Assembly (NCBI RefSeq): GCF_009796745.1 | Contig: NZ_CP047024.1 | Span: 1,364,001 to 1,428,000 of the forward strand | Direction: 5' to 3' | DNA: 64,000 nt | Source: Paraglaciecola sp. L1A13 | GTDB lineage: Bacteria > Pseudomonadota > Gammaproteobacteria > Enterobacterales > Alteromonadaceae | In this document: in pieces, positions 53,366 through 61,990 of the stretch | How positions within the stretch are numbered: the stretch's first letter is position 1 | Layout of the letters: the number at the start of each line of letters is the position of its first letter | Program-made: the position numbers and the translations under genes | Notes under the pieces: generated by a model | The model's input: the letters and a program-made list of their open reading frames with translations, nothing else | What the model was told of the DNA's origin: nothing | Database searches by the model: none

Positions 53366-56300
53366 ATGCTGAGTATTGCACGCACGCTCGCGTTTTTAGG
53401 CCTGCTCCTGAGCTTTCATGTTGTAGCCAAGGAATTAAGGCTAGTTACGTTAGATGAAAATGACTTTTTATTGTTAGCAGTTCAACTTAATAAAAATACG
53501 GTTAATAGTAGCGTTGATGCATATCTTTATGATGAGCAGTTGATGCTGGCGATTGAGCCGCTATTTAATAGCTTAAAGCTACGTTACCAACTTAGGCAAG
53601 ACAGTCTCACCGTGTGGAAAAACGATACGAAGATTGAGTATCAGTTCGTTGGTATAGAAGGTGATAGCTCGTCTTGGGATATCTGGGCCAACGATGGCTA
53701 TTTTCAATACATTTCTCAGGGTACATTAGCTGAGCTTTTTGATATTACCACAGAGTTAAATCGTCAAAAGTTAACCTTTAGCATCACCCCTGAAGATTAT
53801 CAGTTCCCGATCACCATTATTCAAGAGCAGGCTCAGCAGCGCTTTAGAAACCAGGCTTATCAATACAGAACGCCTAATAACGAACGAGTGCAAGTACCTA
53901 TTACCGTGCCAGATCAATATAGACTGGCAACGCTGCCCCATGGAGAGGTATTTCATAGCTTAGGTTTGTCTGACGGTGAAGATAGTAACCGAACCAGTGT
54001 GCAGCTAATTTCGGACCTTTTTTATCACTCAGCCAGAATTAATCTGAATAAAAATCAGGGCGAGGATATTAGCGGCGGCTTGAATTTTACGCGTTATAAA
54101 ACATCCCCTGATGACAGAATTTTAGGGGCGTTTGACCAATACTCCTTTGGCGACGTATCAAGTTATTCTGGGGGCAGCATCGCGGGCTCTCAGTCTGGGG
54201 TTGGGTTCTCAATACAGAGGAACAAAGACGATTATCGCCAAAGTAACACCTTAATTAATATAGAGGAGCAGGCTCCCCCGGGCTGGGAGGCTGAATTGTT
54301 CTTAAATAATCGATTAATTACGTCCACTACCGTACCAGAAACAGGTTTGTTAATTTTTAATGACGTGGATATATATTATGGTAGAAATGATTTTTTGATT
54401 AAGGTTTATGGCCCCTATGGTGAACTCGAAGAGTACCAACAGTCGTATCCTTTAACGGCTAACCCTTTAGCAGAAGGTAATATGGCCTACAGTGCTTTCG
54501 TTTTGGATAATCAACGTACCGTGCTAAATGGTAGCTCCGACGACGGTTTTAATTTGAACAGTGTTGGTGGCGCGTTTGACTATGGGATCAGTGATAGGTG
54601 GCAGTTAGGCTTTGCTGTGCAGAATTACACCGACCTAAATGATGATGATCGTCAGTTGTTGGGGATCAATAACTATCTAAACTTCCCTGGCATGTTACTC
54701 GAGAATAAGTTGATTATTAACGATGATGCTAAGTATGAGCAACAAACATCCATATCCGGTAGCCTTTTCGGTGAAGGGGTATATAGCCTAGAGTTTGATT
54801 CTAGCAATGGCTTTAACACGAATAGCGATAGTTATTCAGAAAGTGATGATTACCAGCAGTTCAGTCTAAATTACTCAGATTGGTTTTTGGGGTTACCTTT
54901 TCGGTTATCAGCCTCCCATTATAACAGTGGTGATGTGACAACACAGACCCTATCGCACAATACCAATGTTAGTTACCAACGCCTGCGGTTTACTCATAGT
55001 TTGAGTTACGCGAAAATTGAGCAAGACTTTCAAGGCGAAGATTTCACAACTGACTCATTGACTGGCAGCTTGGGGATAAGCGGATACCTAGGTAGAAACC
55101 TGCGTTTATCTGCTGACCTGCAATATGATACTGAGGGCAGTGACTTCCTTTCAGATTCTTCGCGAGTTACTGCACAGTATAAATGGCAAGACCCTTACTT
55201 TTTTACCCACTATTTCACCTATGATTATCGTCCTCTAACGGATTCAGATAATGATTGGCAACTGTCGCACCGATTAGCATTTGAAACAGAAGATTATCGG
55301 TTGAGTTTACGCAGTAACTATAGCGCTGATGAAACGTGGACATTTGCTCTGAATTTTAATTTCTATTTTGGTTACGACTATTATAACCAACGTGCATTAA
55401 CGAGTAGTCAGATTTCCCAGCAGTCAGCCACATTAGATATTCATGCCTATTTGGATAGGCAATTAAATGGTATACCAGATGTGCTAGATTATAACCTGGA
55501 AGGGGTCGAATTTAACGGTAATCAAGATTGGCAGGGACTAACAACGGGAGAAAGTGGTAAAATTTTGCTTCCTGGGGCAACAGCGAACACACCGTTTCGG
55601 TTCGGCGCTACTTGGAAAGATGGCTCTAAAACCATTAACAATGATTATGTAGTTTATACACATCCCGGTGCGAGAGTGTCGGTGAACATGCCGTTTTACT
55701 TAACCACGGACATGGTTGGTTTTATATATCGTCAGGCCGAAAATGGAGATGTGCCGGTTTCACAAATTCGGGTTGACTTAGTAGAAGATAAAGGTGATGT
55801 GGTGCAAACCCAATTGACTGACATTGATGGTTATTTTGAGTTTATTAACATGAAACCAAACGCTTATTCAATCGTTGTAAATCAAGTTCACCTACATGAA
55901 AAAGCATTAACCTCCGATGTGATAGGTTACAAAATCAACACTCCCAATATCGGTGGTTTTACTGAGTTGCCACCTATATATGTTCGACAGCAGGTCAACA
56001 GTGACGATTTAGAGGATGAAAGAATTATCCCTTTCTCTTTAGCTGAAGACGATGTTGAGGTAATGGTATGGGATGAAAACGAAGACGTCCGTAGAAACTA
56101 TTTTTCATTACCGACAGGCAAAAAAATTACCGCAGTTCATAGTTTAGCTGCCCCTAAGGTACTAAAAATCGGAGCAGAAACACAAACTGAAGTAATCGAG
56201 CAAAATAATGACCGGTTGTCTGATGTAACAACAGGAGTTCCTGAGCCTGAAGAAACCACACAAAGCACCGTACAACCGGCTCCAATTGATGGTGAATCTA

Positions 56301-57004
56301 CTCAGAAGAGTGCAAGGGAAATTGACTCGCCGTCGGAAACCCCTGACAAAATTACGGGACCTGTTTATAGCTTGCAGTTAGGCGCATTTATGCAAAGAGA
56401 TGGGGCAGTAAACATGGCCGATCGTTATGAAACAATGTTATTTGTGCCTTTAAGCGTAGTAAAAAGTAAACAAAGAAAATGGCAAACTATTTACAAAGTG
56501 TTTGTTGGGAAGTTCGATTCAAAACAGCAAGCAACCAGCTTCGCCAAGCGTAAAGAGTTACACTCTAATGATTACATGATTAAAGAAGTTAGCCGAAAGG
56601 ACGTGGCTAAGCTGAAAGATATTGATTCCCCCCAACAGCAAGCGGCATCTTTCGTTGCGCTACCGAGTGACCTTAATAAAATTGTGAGAGAACATAAGGT
56701 GAGAGTGGATGATAATGCGGAGGGCGATTCGAAAGAGCAAGGTTGGGTAATACAGTTTCATGCGAGTAAAAAGCCGATACAAGATACTGGCAGCAAGCTT
56801 TTGCCGAGTGGTATACCGCTGTTTCAAGGGAATAAGTATATCGCTGAGTCTGGTTTAAATTGGCACTGCTTGATCAGCCAAACCTTTGATACTGAGCAGG
56901 ATGCAATTAGTGTGTTGCAAGCCAATCAAATCAAAGGCTGGGTTAGCCGTCGCTCTGCTTATTCAGATGTTTCAGCTTGGTCTGATTCAGGAGTGAAATT
57001 ATAA
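53366..57004 (+). CDS. Usher-like outer-membrane assembly protein with C-terminal SPOR domain
   Basis: This 1212-residue exported protein has a signal peptide cut near residue 22 (LLLSFHVVA). An N-terminal domain follows, and then a long aromatic/polar beta-barrel region (about residues 190-690) with the usher-type PPGWEAELFLNNRLI and NDFLIKVYGPYGE strands near 300-345. A plug-like or carboxypeptidase-regulatory beta fold lies at about 790-850 (VDLVEDKGDVVQTQLTDIDGYFEF). The end is unusual: a SPOR domain at about 998-1070 (YSLQLGAFMQRDGAVN, IYKVFVGKFDSKQQAT) and a second SPOR-like segment to the C-terminus. SPOR domains bind denuded peptidoglycan. ATG 53366 is preferred over a TTG 9 bases earlier. 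Confidence 0.75.
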   Translation: MLSIARTLAFLGLLLSFHVVAKELRLVTLDENDFLLLAVQLNKNTVNSSVDAYLYDEQLMLAIEPLFNSLKLRYQLRQDSLTVWKNDTKIEYQFVGIEGDSSSWDIWANDGYFQYISQGTLAELFDITTELNRQKLTFSITPEDYQFPITIIQEQAQQRFRNQAYQYRTPNNERVQVPITVPDQYRLATLPHGEVFHSLGLSDGEDSNRTSVQLISDLFYHSARINLNKNQGEDISGGLNFTRYKTSPDDRILGAFDQYSFGDVSSYSGGSIAGSQSGVGFSIQRNKDDYRQSNTLINIEEQAPPGWEAELFLNNRLITSTTVPETGLLIFNDVDIYYGRNDFLIKVYGPYGELEEYQQSYPLTANPLAEGNMAYSAFVLDNQRTVLNGSSDDGFNLNSVGGAFDYGISDRWQLGFAVQNYTDLNDDDRQLLGINNYLNFPGMLLENKLIINDDAKYEQQTSISGSLFGEGVYSLEFDSSNGFNTNSDSYSESDDYQQFSLNYSDWFLGLPFRLSASHYNSGDVTTQTLSHNTNVSYQRLRFTHSLSYAKIEQDFQGEDFTTDSLTGSLGISGYLGRNLRLSADLQYDTEGSDFLSDSSRVTAQYKWQDPYFFTHYFTYDYRPLTDSDNDWQLSHRLAFETEDYRLSLRSNYSADETWTFALNFNFYFGYDYYNQRALTSSQISQQSATLDIHAYLDRQLNGIPDVLDYNLEGVEFNGNQDWQGLTTGESGKILLPGATANTPFRFGATWKDGSKTINNDYVVYTHPGARVSVNMPFYLTTDMVGFIYRQAENGDVPVSQIRVDLVEDKGDVVQTQLTDIDGYFEFINMKPNAYSIVVNQVHLHEKALTSDVIGYKINTPNIGGFTELPPIYVRQQVNSDDLEDERIIPFSLAEDDVEVMVWDENEDVRRNYFSLPTGKKITAVHSLAAPKVLKIGAETQTEVIEQNNDRLSDVTTGVPEPEETTQSTVQPAPIDGESTQKSAREIDSPSETPDKITGPVYSLQLGAFMQRDGAVNMADRYETMLFVPLSVVKSKQRKWQTIYKVFVGKFDSKQQATSFAKRKELHSNDYMIKEVSRKDVAKLKDIDSPQQQAASFVALPSDLNKIVREHKVRVDDNAEGDSKEQGWVIQFHASKKPIQDTGSKLLPSGIPLFQGNKYIAESGLNWHCLISQTFDTEQDAISVLQANQIKGWVSRRSAYSDVSAWSDSGVKL

Positions 57005-57005
57005 G

Positions 57006-57512
57006 ATGATTCGATATGTTAAAGGTGTTTTTCTGAGCGCATTATTGATCGTTACGTTTAGTCTTCATGCTGAAGATTTACCTTACCTTAATACGGTGCA
57101 GCAGTTAGAGTTTGGTGAGTTAATGGGATTTACTGGCTCATGTAGCTTAGATTATGACTCGAAAATTTTAACGGACAATGGTGGGAGCCTTTGTCCGTTT
57201 TCTGGTGTCAGATATGGAGAGCCAGGGAAATATCTTATTGTGGCGAATTTCAATGCTGATGTAGAAGTTCAAATTACTAGTCATACTGCTAATGGTGACG
57301 GCATTTTGTATACGCCGAGTGGCATTTTCCGGGTTCATGGTGAACCCGACATCCCAATTATTGCAGATCAAAAACAAACCATTTCGAGCGGTACTACCGG
57401 CGTAATAACGATATTGCTGGGCGGAACCTTGACGTTAACCGCCAATAAGGCTTTTGATACCACGTTTACCGTCACGACTGAGCAAGGTATTATTTTTAAT
57501 GAGGTTGATTAG
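57006..57512 (+). CDS. DUF4402-like minor subunit
   Basis: This 168-residue exported protein has a signal peptide cut near residue 22 (LLIVTFSLHA). It keeps part of the DUF4402 pattern: LEFGELMGFTGSCSLD, a second cysteine in GSLCPFSGVRYGEPGKYLI, and ITILLGGTLTLTANKAF. Unlike the two upstream subunits it ends in GIIFNEVD rather than a TVTY/DVVY strand. A tip or initiator subunit is a reasonable guess. It starts one base after the usher stop and overlaps the next lipoprotein gene by 14 bases, so it is translated as part of the operon. Confidence 0.7.
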   Translation: MIRYVKGVFLSALLIVTFSLHAEDLPYLNTVQQLEFGELMGFTGSCSLDYDSKILTDNGGSLCPFSGVRYGEPGKYLIVANFNADVEVQITSHTANGDGILYTPSGIFRVHGEPDIPIIADQKQTISSGTTGVITILLGGTLTLTANKAFDTTFTVTTEQGIIFNEVD

Positions 57513-58668
57513 TCTTGCTGTAGTGGTATCGATTCTATTACTGAGCGCTTGCCAGTCCAATTTGCAGAAGGCAGGTAGAAGCCATGCTTTAACCTTCAGC
57601 AAGTGGCAAGAGTTAAGTCGGTATGCAGGTAAAAGCTATTTGTCTAGTCAGGTGCCTATTCGTATCGTGGGTGAGTTAACCATTGAGCAAGAAGACCAAA
57701 GAAGGCGATTTGTGTTAACTAACATTCGCTTAGCTAAGCAGGAAACTCCCTACCAGATAAACTTGTTGCACCCGCAATTCGAAGAAAAATATATATGCAC
57801 ACCACAGTGTTTACAACTTACTGAGTACCTGCTGGAAAATACAGAAAGTAACACCTTACTAACCCGGTACTTTAAACAGCAAGAGTTTGAATTGTTTAAA
57901 TTTTACGGTGAGGTTTTTTCACTAGATAAAGAAATACAACAAGTAAAAGCAATAGATGAACGATATTTTCAACACTACATCGATTGGTTGATTTTTCAGC
58001 GCACAGAATCGGGTGATATACAGTCTTTCATAACATATCTTAAAAGTGCTTTTTCTGAGCAGGCTTACGTGTCGTTTATTTCAGATCCTCAAAAGCTATA
58101 TTCACATCTAATGCATTCCGTTGAGGTTAGTGAAGAGAGCAGTGCTCTTATTGAAAACGGTGAGTGGCTAAATACGCCAGCGGTAGAAACTGAATTTTGG
58201 AGCGATGCCCAAATGAAAGAGCAGGATAATTGGAGCGATGCCCAAGTGAAAGAGCAGGATAATTGGAGCGATGCCCAAGTGAAAGAGCAGGATAATTGGA
58301 GCGATGAACCAACTAACGAAAGTGACACTTGGCGGAGTGCGGAGACCAGCGTAGCCTCGTTAAAACCAGAGCCTCGTTTTGATAATCAAGCAGAACAAGA
58401 TTGGCAAGCTGCGAAGAATTTGAATATTGAACTAGGTGATTTGGTCTGCAGTACCAGCAGCGATGAATTTGGCAGTGTTCAAGAAATACGCGGTAAAACT
58501 ATAGTGGTTGAGGTTGTTGGTAACACGTTGAGTTTAAAAGACGGGGTTAGTGTCGCTTCAAGCCATACCGATGTATTTAATGATAATGTTGTTAAGCGCT
58601 ATGTCCCTGTCGAAAGTAAAGTTAAGCGCTTTGACAGGGAGCAGGTGTCGATATGTTACTTGGAGTAG
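57499..58668 (+). CDS. Lipoprotein with 11-residue tandem repeats (unknown)
   Basis: This 389-residue precursor has a lipobox LLLSAC (Cys18). The N-terminal 200 residues have no recognised domain. Around residues 234-270 it carries an 11-residue repeat (NWSDAQVKEQD), encoded by the 33-bp tandem repeat at 58198-58306. A beta-rich C-terminal segment follows (LGDLVCSTSSDEFGSVQEIRGKTIVVEV). ATG 57499 is preferred over the longer frame from 57454. It is last in the fibre operon, so an outer-membrane anchor or accessory role is plausible. Nothing similar is recognised. Confidence 0.65.
   Translation: MRLISLAVVVSILLLSACQSNLQKAGRSHALTFSKWQELSRYAGKSYLSSQVPIRIVGELTIEQEDQRRRFVLTNIRLAKQETPYQINLLHPQFEEKYICTPQCLQLTEYLLENTESNTLLTRYFKQQEFELFKFYGEVFSLDKEIQQVKAIDERYFQHYIDWLIFQRTESGDIQSFITYLKSAFSEQAYVSFISDPQKLYSHLMHSVEVSEESSALIENGEWLNTPAVETEFWSDAQMKEQDNWSDAQVKEQDNWSDAQVKEQDNWSDEPTNESDTWRSAETSVASLKPEPRFDNQAEQDWQAAKNLNIELGDLVCSTSSDEFGSVQEIRGKTIVVEVVGNTLSLKDGVSVASSHTDVFNDNVVKRYVPVESKVKRFDREQVSICYLE
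58198..58306 (+). repeat. 33-bp in-frame tandem repeat (three copies plus partial)
   Basis: Units start at 58198, 58231 and 58264, with a partial copy at 58297, each beginning TGGAGCGATGCCCAA. Copies 2 and 3 are identical over 33 bp; copy 1 differs by one base visible here (AATG rather than AGTG). Because 33 is a multiple of 3, gain or loss of units would alter the length of the protein without breaking the frame. Confidence 0.95.
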
Positions 58669-58727
58669 CTATTGCGCATTAACTAATGGTTTAGCACTAC
58701 GCTAAATAAAACGTTTAAAGGCTTTCA

Positions 58728-59504
58728 TCAGCCCTGAACAATGGTCTTTTTAGCCGTGACCTTATCCGCCTCGACTTCTTGCATGCTTTTTTCATTCGTT
58801 ATCATGGCACTGACTACATTGTTAGGAATAAAGCTTTGCGCTGAGCCGACCACGGCTTTTGAATCAATACCAACCATTCTGGCGTTGATTAAATAGCCAT
58901 CGTTGTATTTGACCAAGGTGCCGCCAACCACGTAACGAATAGGTGAGTCGCCGTTTAATTCTTCGTAGTCCTTACTAAAGATGAAATCCCCATCGGGCGT
59001 CACACGAACATAATCTGTGGTTTTAAAATCAATCACAGGAATACCTAATTTGTGCACTTCGTGCATAATGCTTTCTGCCATCTGGGTGCCAATTAAATTC
59101 GTTTTGGTGTAATCGCTGTCTAGCATCACAAAACTTGTTACCGCGACAGGCGTGGTGTTGTTCACGTATTGCAGGTTGCCTGCTAAGTCTTGTATTAACC
59201 CACGTACATAATAGTTGATGTCTTTGGCGCTGCCATGAGGCTTTTTCGCCATTTCTAGCAATTTATGCTTAACGGCTGCGGGTTGGTTTGTGAGCAGCCT
59301 TTGCTGTACTTCGCCATTAAATTCTGCACTGGTGCTGATGGCCGATGATGAAAGTTGCTCTGCTTGTGTTTCAGATATTACCAATTGCTCGCTGTGAGGC
59401 TCTTCGTTAGCGTTGCTATCATCTGAGAACGGCATAATCGCCGACATTGAGGAGCAACCACCAAGGAAGCCAGTGCAAATTGCAACTAATAATAAAGGTT
59501 TCAT
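58728..59504 (-). CDS. FlgO-family outer-membrane lipoprotein 2
   Basis: This 258-residue lipoprotein precursor has a signal peptide with lipobox LGGC (Cys17) and a variable acidic linker. The FlgO domain is at about 115-240 (TPVAVTSFVMLDSDYTKTNLIG, GDFIFSKDYEELN, INARMVGIDSKAVVGSAQSFIP). It is a clear paralogue of the 48556 protein. It starts 9 bases after the stop of lipoprotein 3 and is presumably read from the same promoter. It converges with the repeat lipoprotein gene. Function in this context is unknown; FlgO itself is linked to flagella. Confidence 0.82.
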   Translation of the reverse strand: MKPLLLVAICTGFLGGCSSMSAIMPFSDDSNANEEPHSEQLVISETQAEQLSSSAISTSAEFNGEVQQRLLTNQPAAVKHKLLEMAKKPHGSAKDINYYVRGLIQDLAGNLQYVNNTTPVAVTSFVMLDSDYTKTNLIGTQMAESIMHEVHKLGIPVIDFKTTDYVRVTPDGDFIFSKDYEELNGDSPIRYVVGGTLVKYNDGYLINARMVGIDSKAVVGSAQSFIPNNVVSAMITNEKSMQEVEADKVTAKKTIVQG

Positions 59505-59513
59505 GGTTTGCTC

Positions 59514-60110
59514 CTAATATGCATTTCGGTAGAGGCCGTTATTTTTTAACATGATTTTTTCTTGTTCCCACATAGCGTTGCTTGGGAAGACTTCGGTCGC
59601 TGCGGCAATGACTTTTTGACTACTTGCCTCGATTAAACGGGCATTAATGGCGATGTTTTTTTGTTGTAAAGAATAGGTGCCTGTTAAATAGTAATCGGTC
59701 TGTACGTTTGCGTTTATTTCGTTTATTTGCCGAGACAACATAAGATCTTGGTTATGTTGAATTTTAATAGCCGTTGCTGTTTTGAATTCAACTACGTTAA
59801 GCCCTGCTTGGGTGGCGAGGGTGACAAAACTTTCTTGAATTTGTTGGCCTAACTCGTTTGTCGAAGGCACATTTTTGCCATCCATGCTTTCGGTTGGCAA
59901 AAATGTGCCTACTGCCACAGACTTTTCCATATAGATCGGCTTGGCGGTGAAAAATAGCTGTTTAGCCAGTAACGCAACATAGTGATGCGTGCTGTACTGG
60001 GCGCTATTTACTTGAGTTGGTGTATCTGCGCTATCGTCAAATGAGGGAATGGCGCAGGCTGATAGTAATAAAACGCCTCCCCCAATTATGATTAACCTAG
60101 ACTTTTTCAC
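59514..60110 (-). CDS. FlgO-family outer-membrane lipoprotein 3
   Basis: This 198-residue lipoprotein precursor has a lipobox LLSAC (Cys19). The FlgO-type domain contains KSVAVGTFLPTESMDGKNVPSTNELGQQIQES, TDYYLTGTYSLQ and NARLIEASSQKVIAAATEVFPS. It is first of a two-gene unit with FlgO-like 2. A candidate sigma-54 promoter lies 50 bases upstream. It is more distant from the other two FlgO-like proteins than they are from each other. Confidence 0.8.
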   Translation of the reverse strand: MKKSRLIIIGGGVLLLSACAIPSFDDSADTPTQVNSAQYSTHHYVALLAKQLFFTAKPIYMEKSVAVGTFLPTESMDGKNVPSTNELGQQIQESFVTLATQAGLNVVEFKTATAIKIQHNQDLMLSRQINEINANVQTDYYLTGTYSLQQKNIAINARLIEASSQKVIAAATEVFPSNAMWEQEKIMLKNNGLYRNAY

Positions 60111-60159
60111 CTGATATCGCCTTTAAATTGACACTATTTATCGCTTTGGTAAATAACAT

Positions 60160-60175
60160 AGCGATTTTTGTGCCA
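60160..60175 (-). promoter_or_regulatory. Candidate sigma-54 promoter, FlgO-like genes 3 and 2
   Basis: Read on the minus strand, TGGCACAAAAATCGCT has a full TGGCAC -24 hexamer and GC at -12, ten bases apart. TCGCT differs from TTGCW at one position. It lies 50 bases before the ATG at 60110. Confidence 0.6.
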
Positions 60176-60280
60176 CTTAAATGAATTAGCTGAATAAAGT
60201 GTGTGCCCTCTAAAGTGGCTTTTTAATTGTTGGGTCGGCATACTATGGGCTTCCTTTTACTTGGTTGAAGAATAATTGTT

Positions 60281-60730
60281 ATGTTTTGTCCCTTCTGTTC
60301 TGTCCAAGAAACCAAGGTGATCGACTCTCGCTTAGTCGCCGACGGGCATCAAGTGCGTCGACGTCGTGAATGTACTATGTGTAAAGAGCGTTTTACGACC
60401 TTTGAAATGGCTGAGTTGGTGATGCCTCGTGTGGTCAAGCGTGATGGTTCGCGTGAACCGTTCAACGAAGACAAGCTGCGGGCTGGCCTTCAACGTGCCC
60501 TTGAAAAACGTCCGGTTAGCACCGAGCAAGTGGAGCAATGCATTAGTCGACTTAAGTCATCTATGCGTGCCACGGGCGAGCGTGAAATTACCAGCGAGTA
60601 TCTCGGTAACTTGATTATGGACGCACTGAAAGAGTTAGATAAAGTCGCTTACGTGCGCTTTGCCTCTGTGTATCGTTCATTTGAAGATATCCGCGAGTTT
60701 GGCGAAGAAATAGCGCGATTAGGTGACTAA
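60281..60730 (+). CDS. nrdR: Transcriptional repressor NrdR
   Basis: This 149-residue ribonucleotide-reductase repressor has a zinc ribbon (Cys3, Cys6, Cys31, Cys34) followed by an ATP-cone domain ([23 protein letters not shown]). It binds nrd promoters with ATP/dATP. The length matches the family. It opens the nrdR-ribD-ribE-ribBX cluster. Confidence 0.96.
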   Translation: MFCPFCSVQETKVIDSRLVADGHQVRRRRECTMCKERFTTFEMAELVMPRVVKRDGSREPFNEDKLRAGLQRALEKRPVSTEQVEQCISRLKSSMRATGEREITSEYLGNLIMDALKELDKVAYVRFASVYRSFEDIREFGEEIARLGD

Positions 60731-60781
60731 CTCGTTACGTGAGTATTCACTTTTAGTGAATTGAATTTAAAAGGTTTTAGC

Positions 60782-61900
60782 GTGAATCAGTTCTCTGCCC
60801 ATGACGCAAAAATGATGGCTTTGGCCATACGCTTGGCTGAAAAAGGCCAATATACGACGTCTCCAAATCCTAATGTGGGTTGTGTTATCACCCGTCCTGA
60901 AGGTGACATTATTGGCCAAGGTTGGCATAAAAAAGCCGGTACCCCGCATGCTGAAATTCATGCGCTTGCCCAAGCGGGCGACAAGGCACAAGGTGCTACA
61001 GCGTATGTTACGTTAGAGCCTTGTAATCATCACGGCCGCACAGGTCCATGTTCCCAAGCATTATTAAAAGCCGGCATTAAACGTGTTATTGCGGCCATGG
61101 TCGACCCGAATCCATTGGTGGCAGGCAGTGGCCTTAAAACGTTATGCGACGCTGGTGTTGATGTTAGCAGTGGTTTGCTTGAAAGCGCTGCCAAGGCGCT
61201 TAACCGGGGCTTTATTAAGCGCATGCAAACAGGGCAACCCTACATTACCGTTAAATTGGCATCCAGCCTGGACGGAAAAACCGCCCTTAATAATGGCCTA
61301 AGCCAATGGATAACGGGTCCGTTGGCGCGCCAAGACGTGCAGCGACATCGCGCTAAGAGCTGCGCTATTCTTTCAGGCTCGGGCACAGTGTTAGCGGATA
61401 ATCCTTCGTTAAATGTACGTCATAGCGAGTTGGGTTATGCCAGCAAGGACATTTCAGCAGACGAACTTCGCCAGCCCACCCGCATTTTGCTGGACGGGCG
61501 CAATCAACTGCACCCTGATTTACATTTATTTAGCTTATCGTCTCCCATTGTGATTATAAATAGCCAGCCAAATAGCGGTGTATTTCCTGCTCATGTGGAG
61601 CAATATCAGGCGCTATCAAATGGGGCTCAGCTCGACTTACATAATGTGATGCAACACCTTGGCCAGCTTGGTTTCAACCATGTTTGGGTAGAGGCCGGTG
61701 CCAAGCTCGCAGGGGCGTTATTGCAGAATAAATTAATCGATGAATTGATTTTGTATCAAGCGCCCAAATTATTAGGGGATAAAGGCCGTGATTTATTTGC
61801 GGTGGACGAATTAACCCAAATGCAGCAAGCTTTTGCATTAGAATGGCAAGATGTTCGTCAAGTGGGGCCTGATCTAAAGCTGACGGCGTACTTCAAATAA
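60782..61900 (+). CDS. ribD: Bifunctional riboflavin deaminase/reductase RibD
   Basis: This 372-residue riboflavin-pathway enzyme deaminates and reduces the pyrimidine intermediate after GTP cyclohydrolase II. The deaminase domain has the zinc motifs HAEIHAL and PCNHHGRTGPCS; the reductase domain has KLASSLDGKTALNNGLSQWITG and VEAGAKLAGALL. I chose GTG 60782 (AAGG seven bases upstream) over TTG 60761, since the family begins close to this point. Confidence 0.94.
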   Translation: MNQFSAHDAKMMALAIRLAEKGQYTTSPNPNVGCVITRPEGDIIGQGWHKKAGTPHAEIHALAQAGDKAQGATAYVTLEPCNHHGRTGPCSQALLKAGIKRVIAAMVDPNPLVAGSGLKTLCDAGVDVSSGLLESAAKALNRGFIKRMQTGQPYITVKLASSLDGKTALNNGLSQWITGPLARQDVQRHRAKSCAILSGSGTVLADNPSLNVRHSELGYASKDISADELRQPTRILLDGRNQLHPDLHLFSLSSPIVIINSQPNSGVFPAHVEQYQALSNGAQLDLHNVMQHLGQLGFNHVWVEAGAKLAGALLQNKLIDELILYQAPKLLGDKGRDLFAVDELTQMQQAFALEWQDVRQVGPDLKLTAYFK

Positions 61901-61990
61901 TTTTGCACCCGTATCGATGAGACCGCGTTTAGCGCGAATGCTCGGTATGTTTACGTTAAGTAGCACATTTAAGAAAAGTGAAAAGACAAT

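Noticed and set aside
58089..58328. 79-codon minus-strand frame across the 33-bp repeat, with LQLSCSFTWAS repeats
   Set aside because: It is the antisense reading of the tandem repeat and has no independent support.
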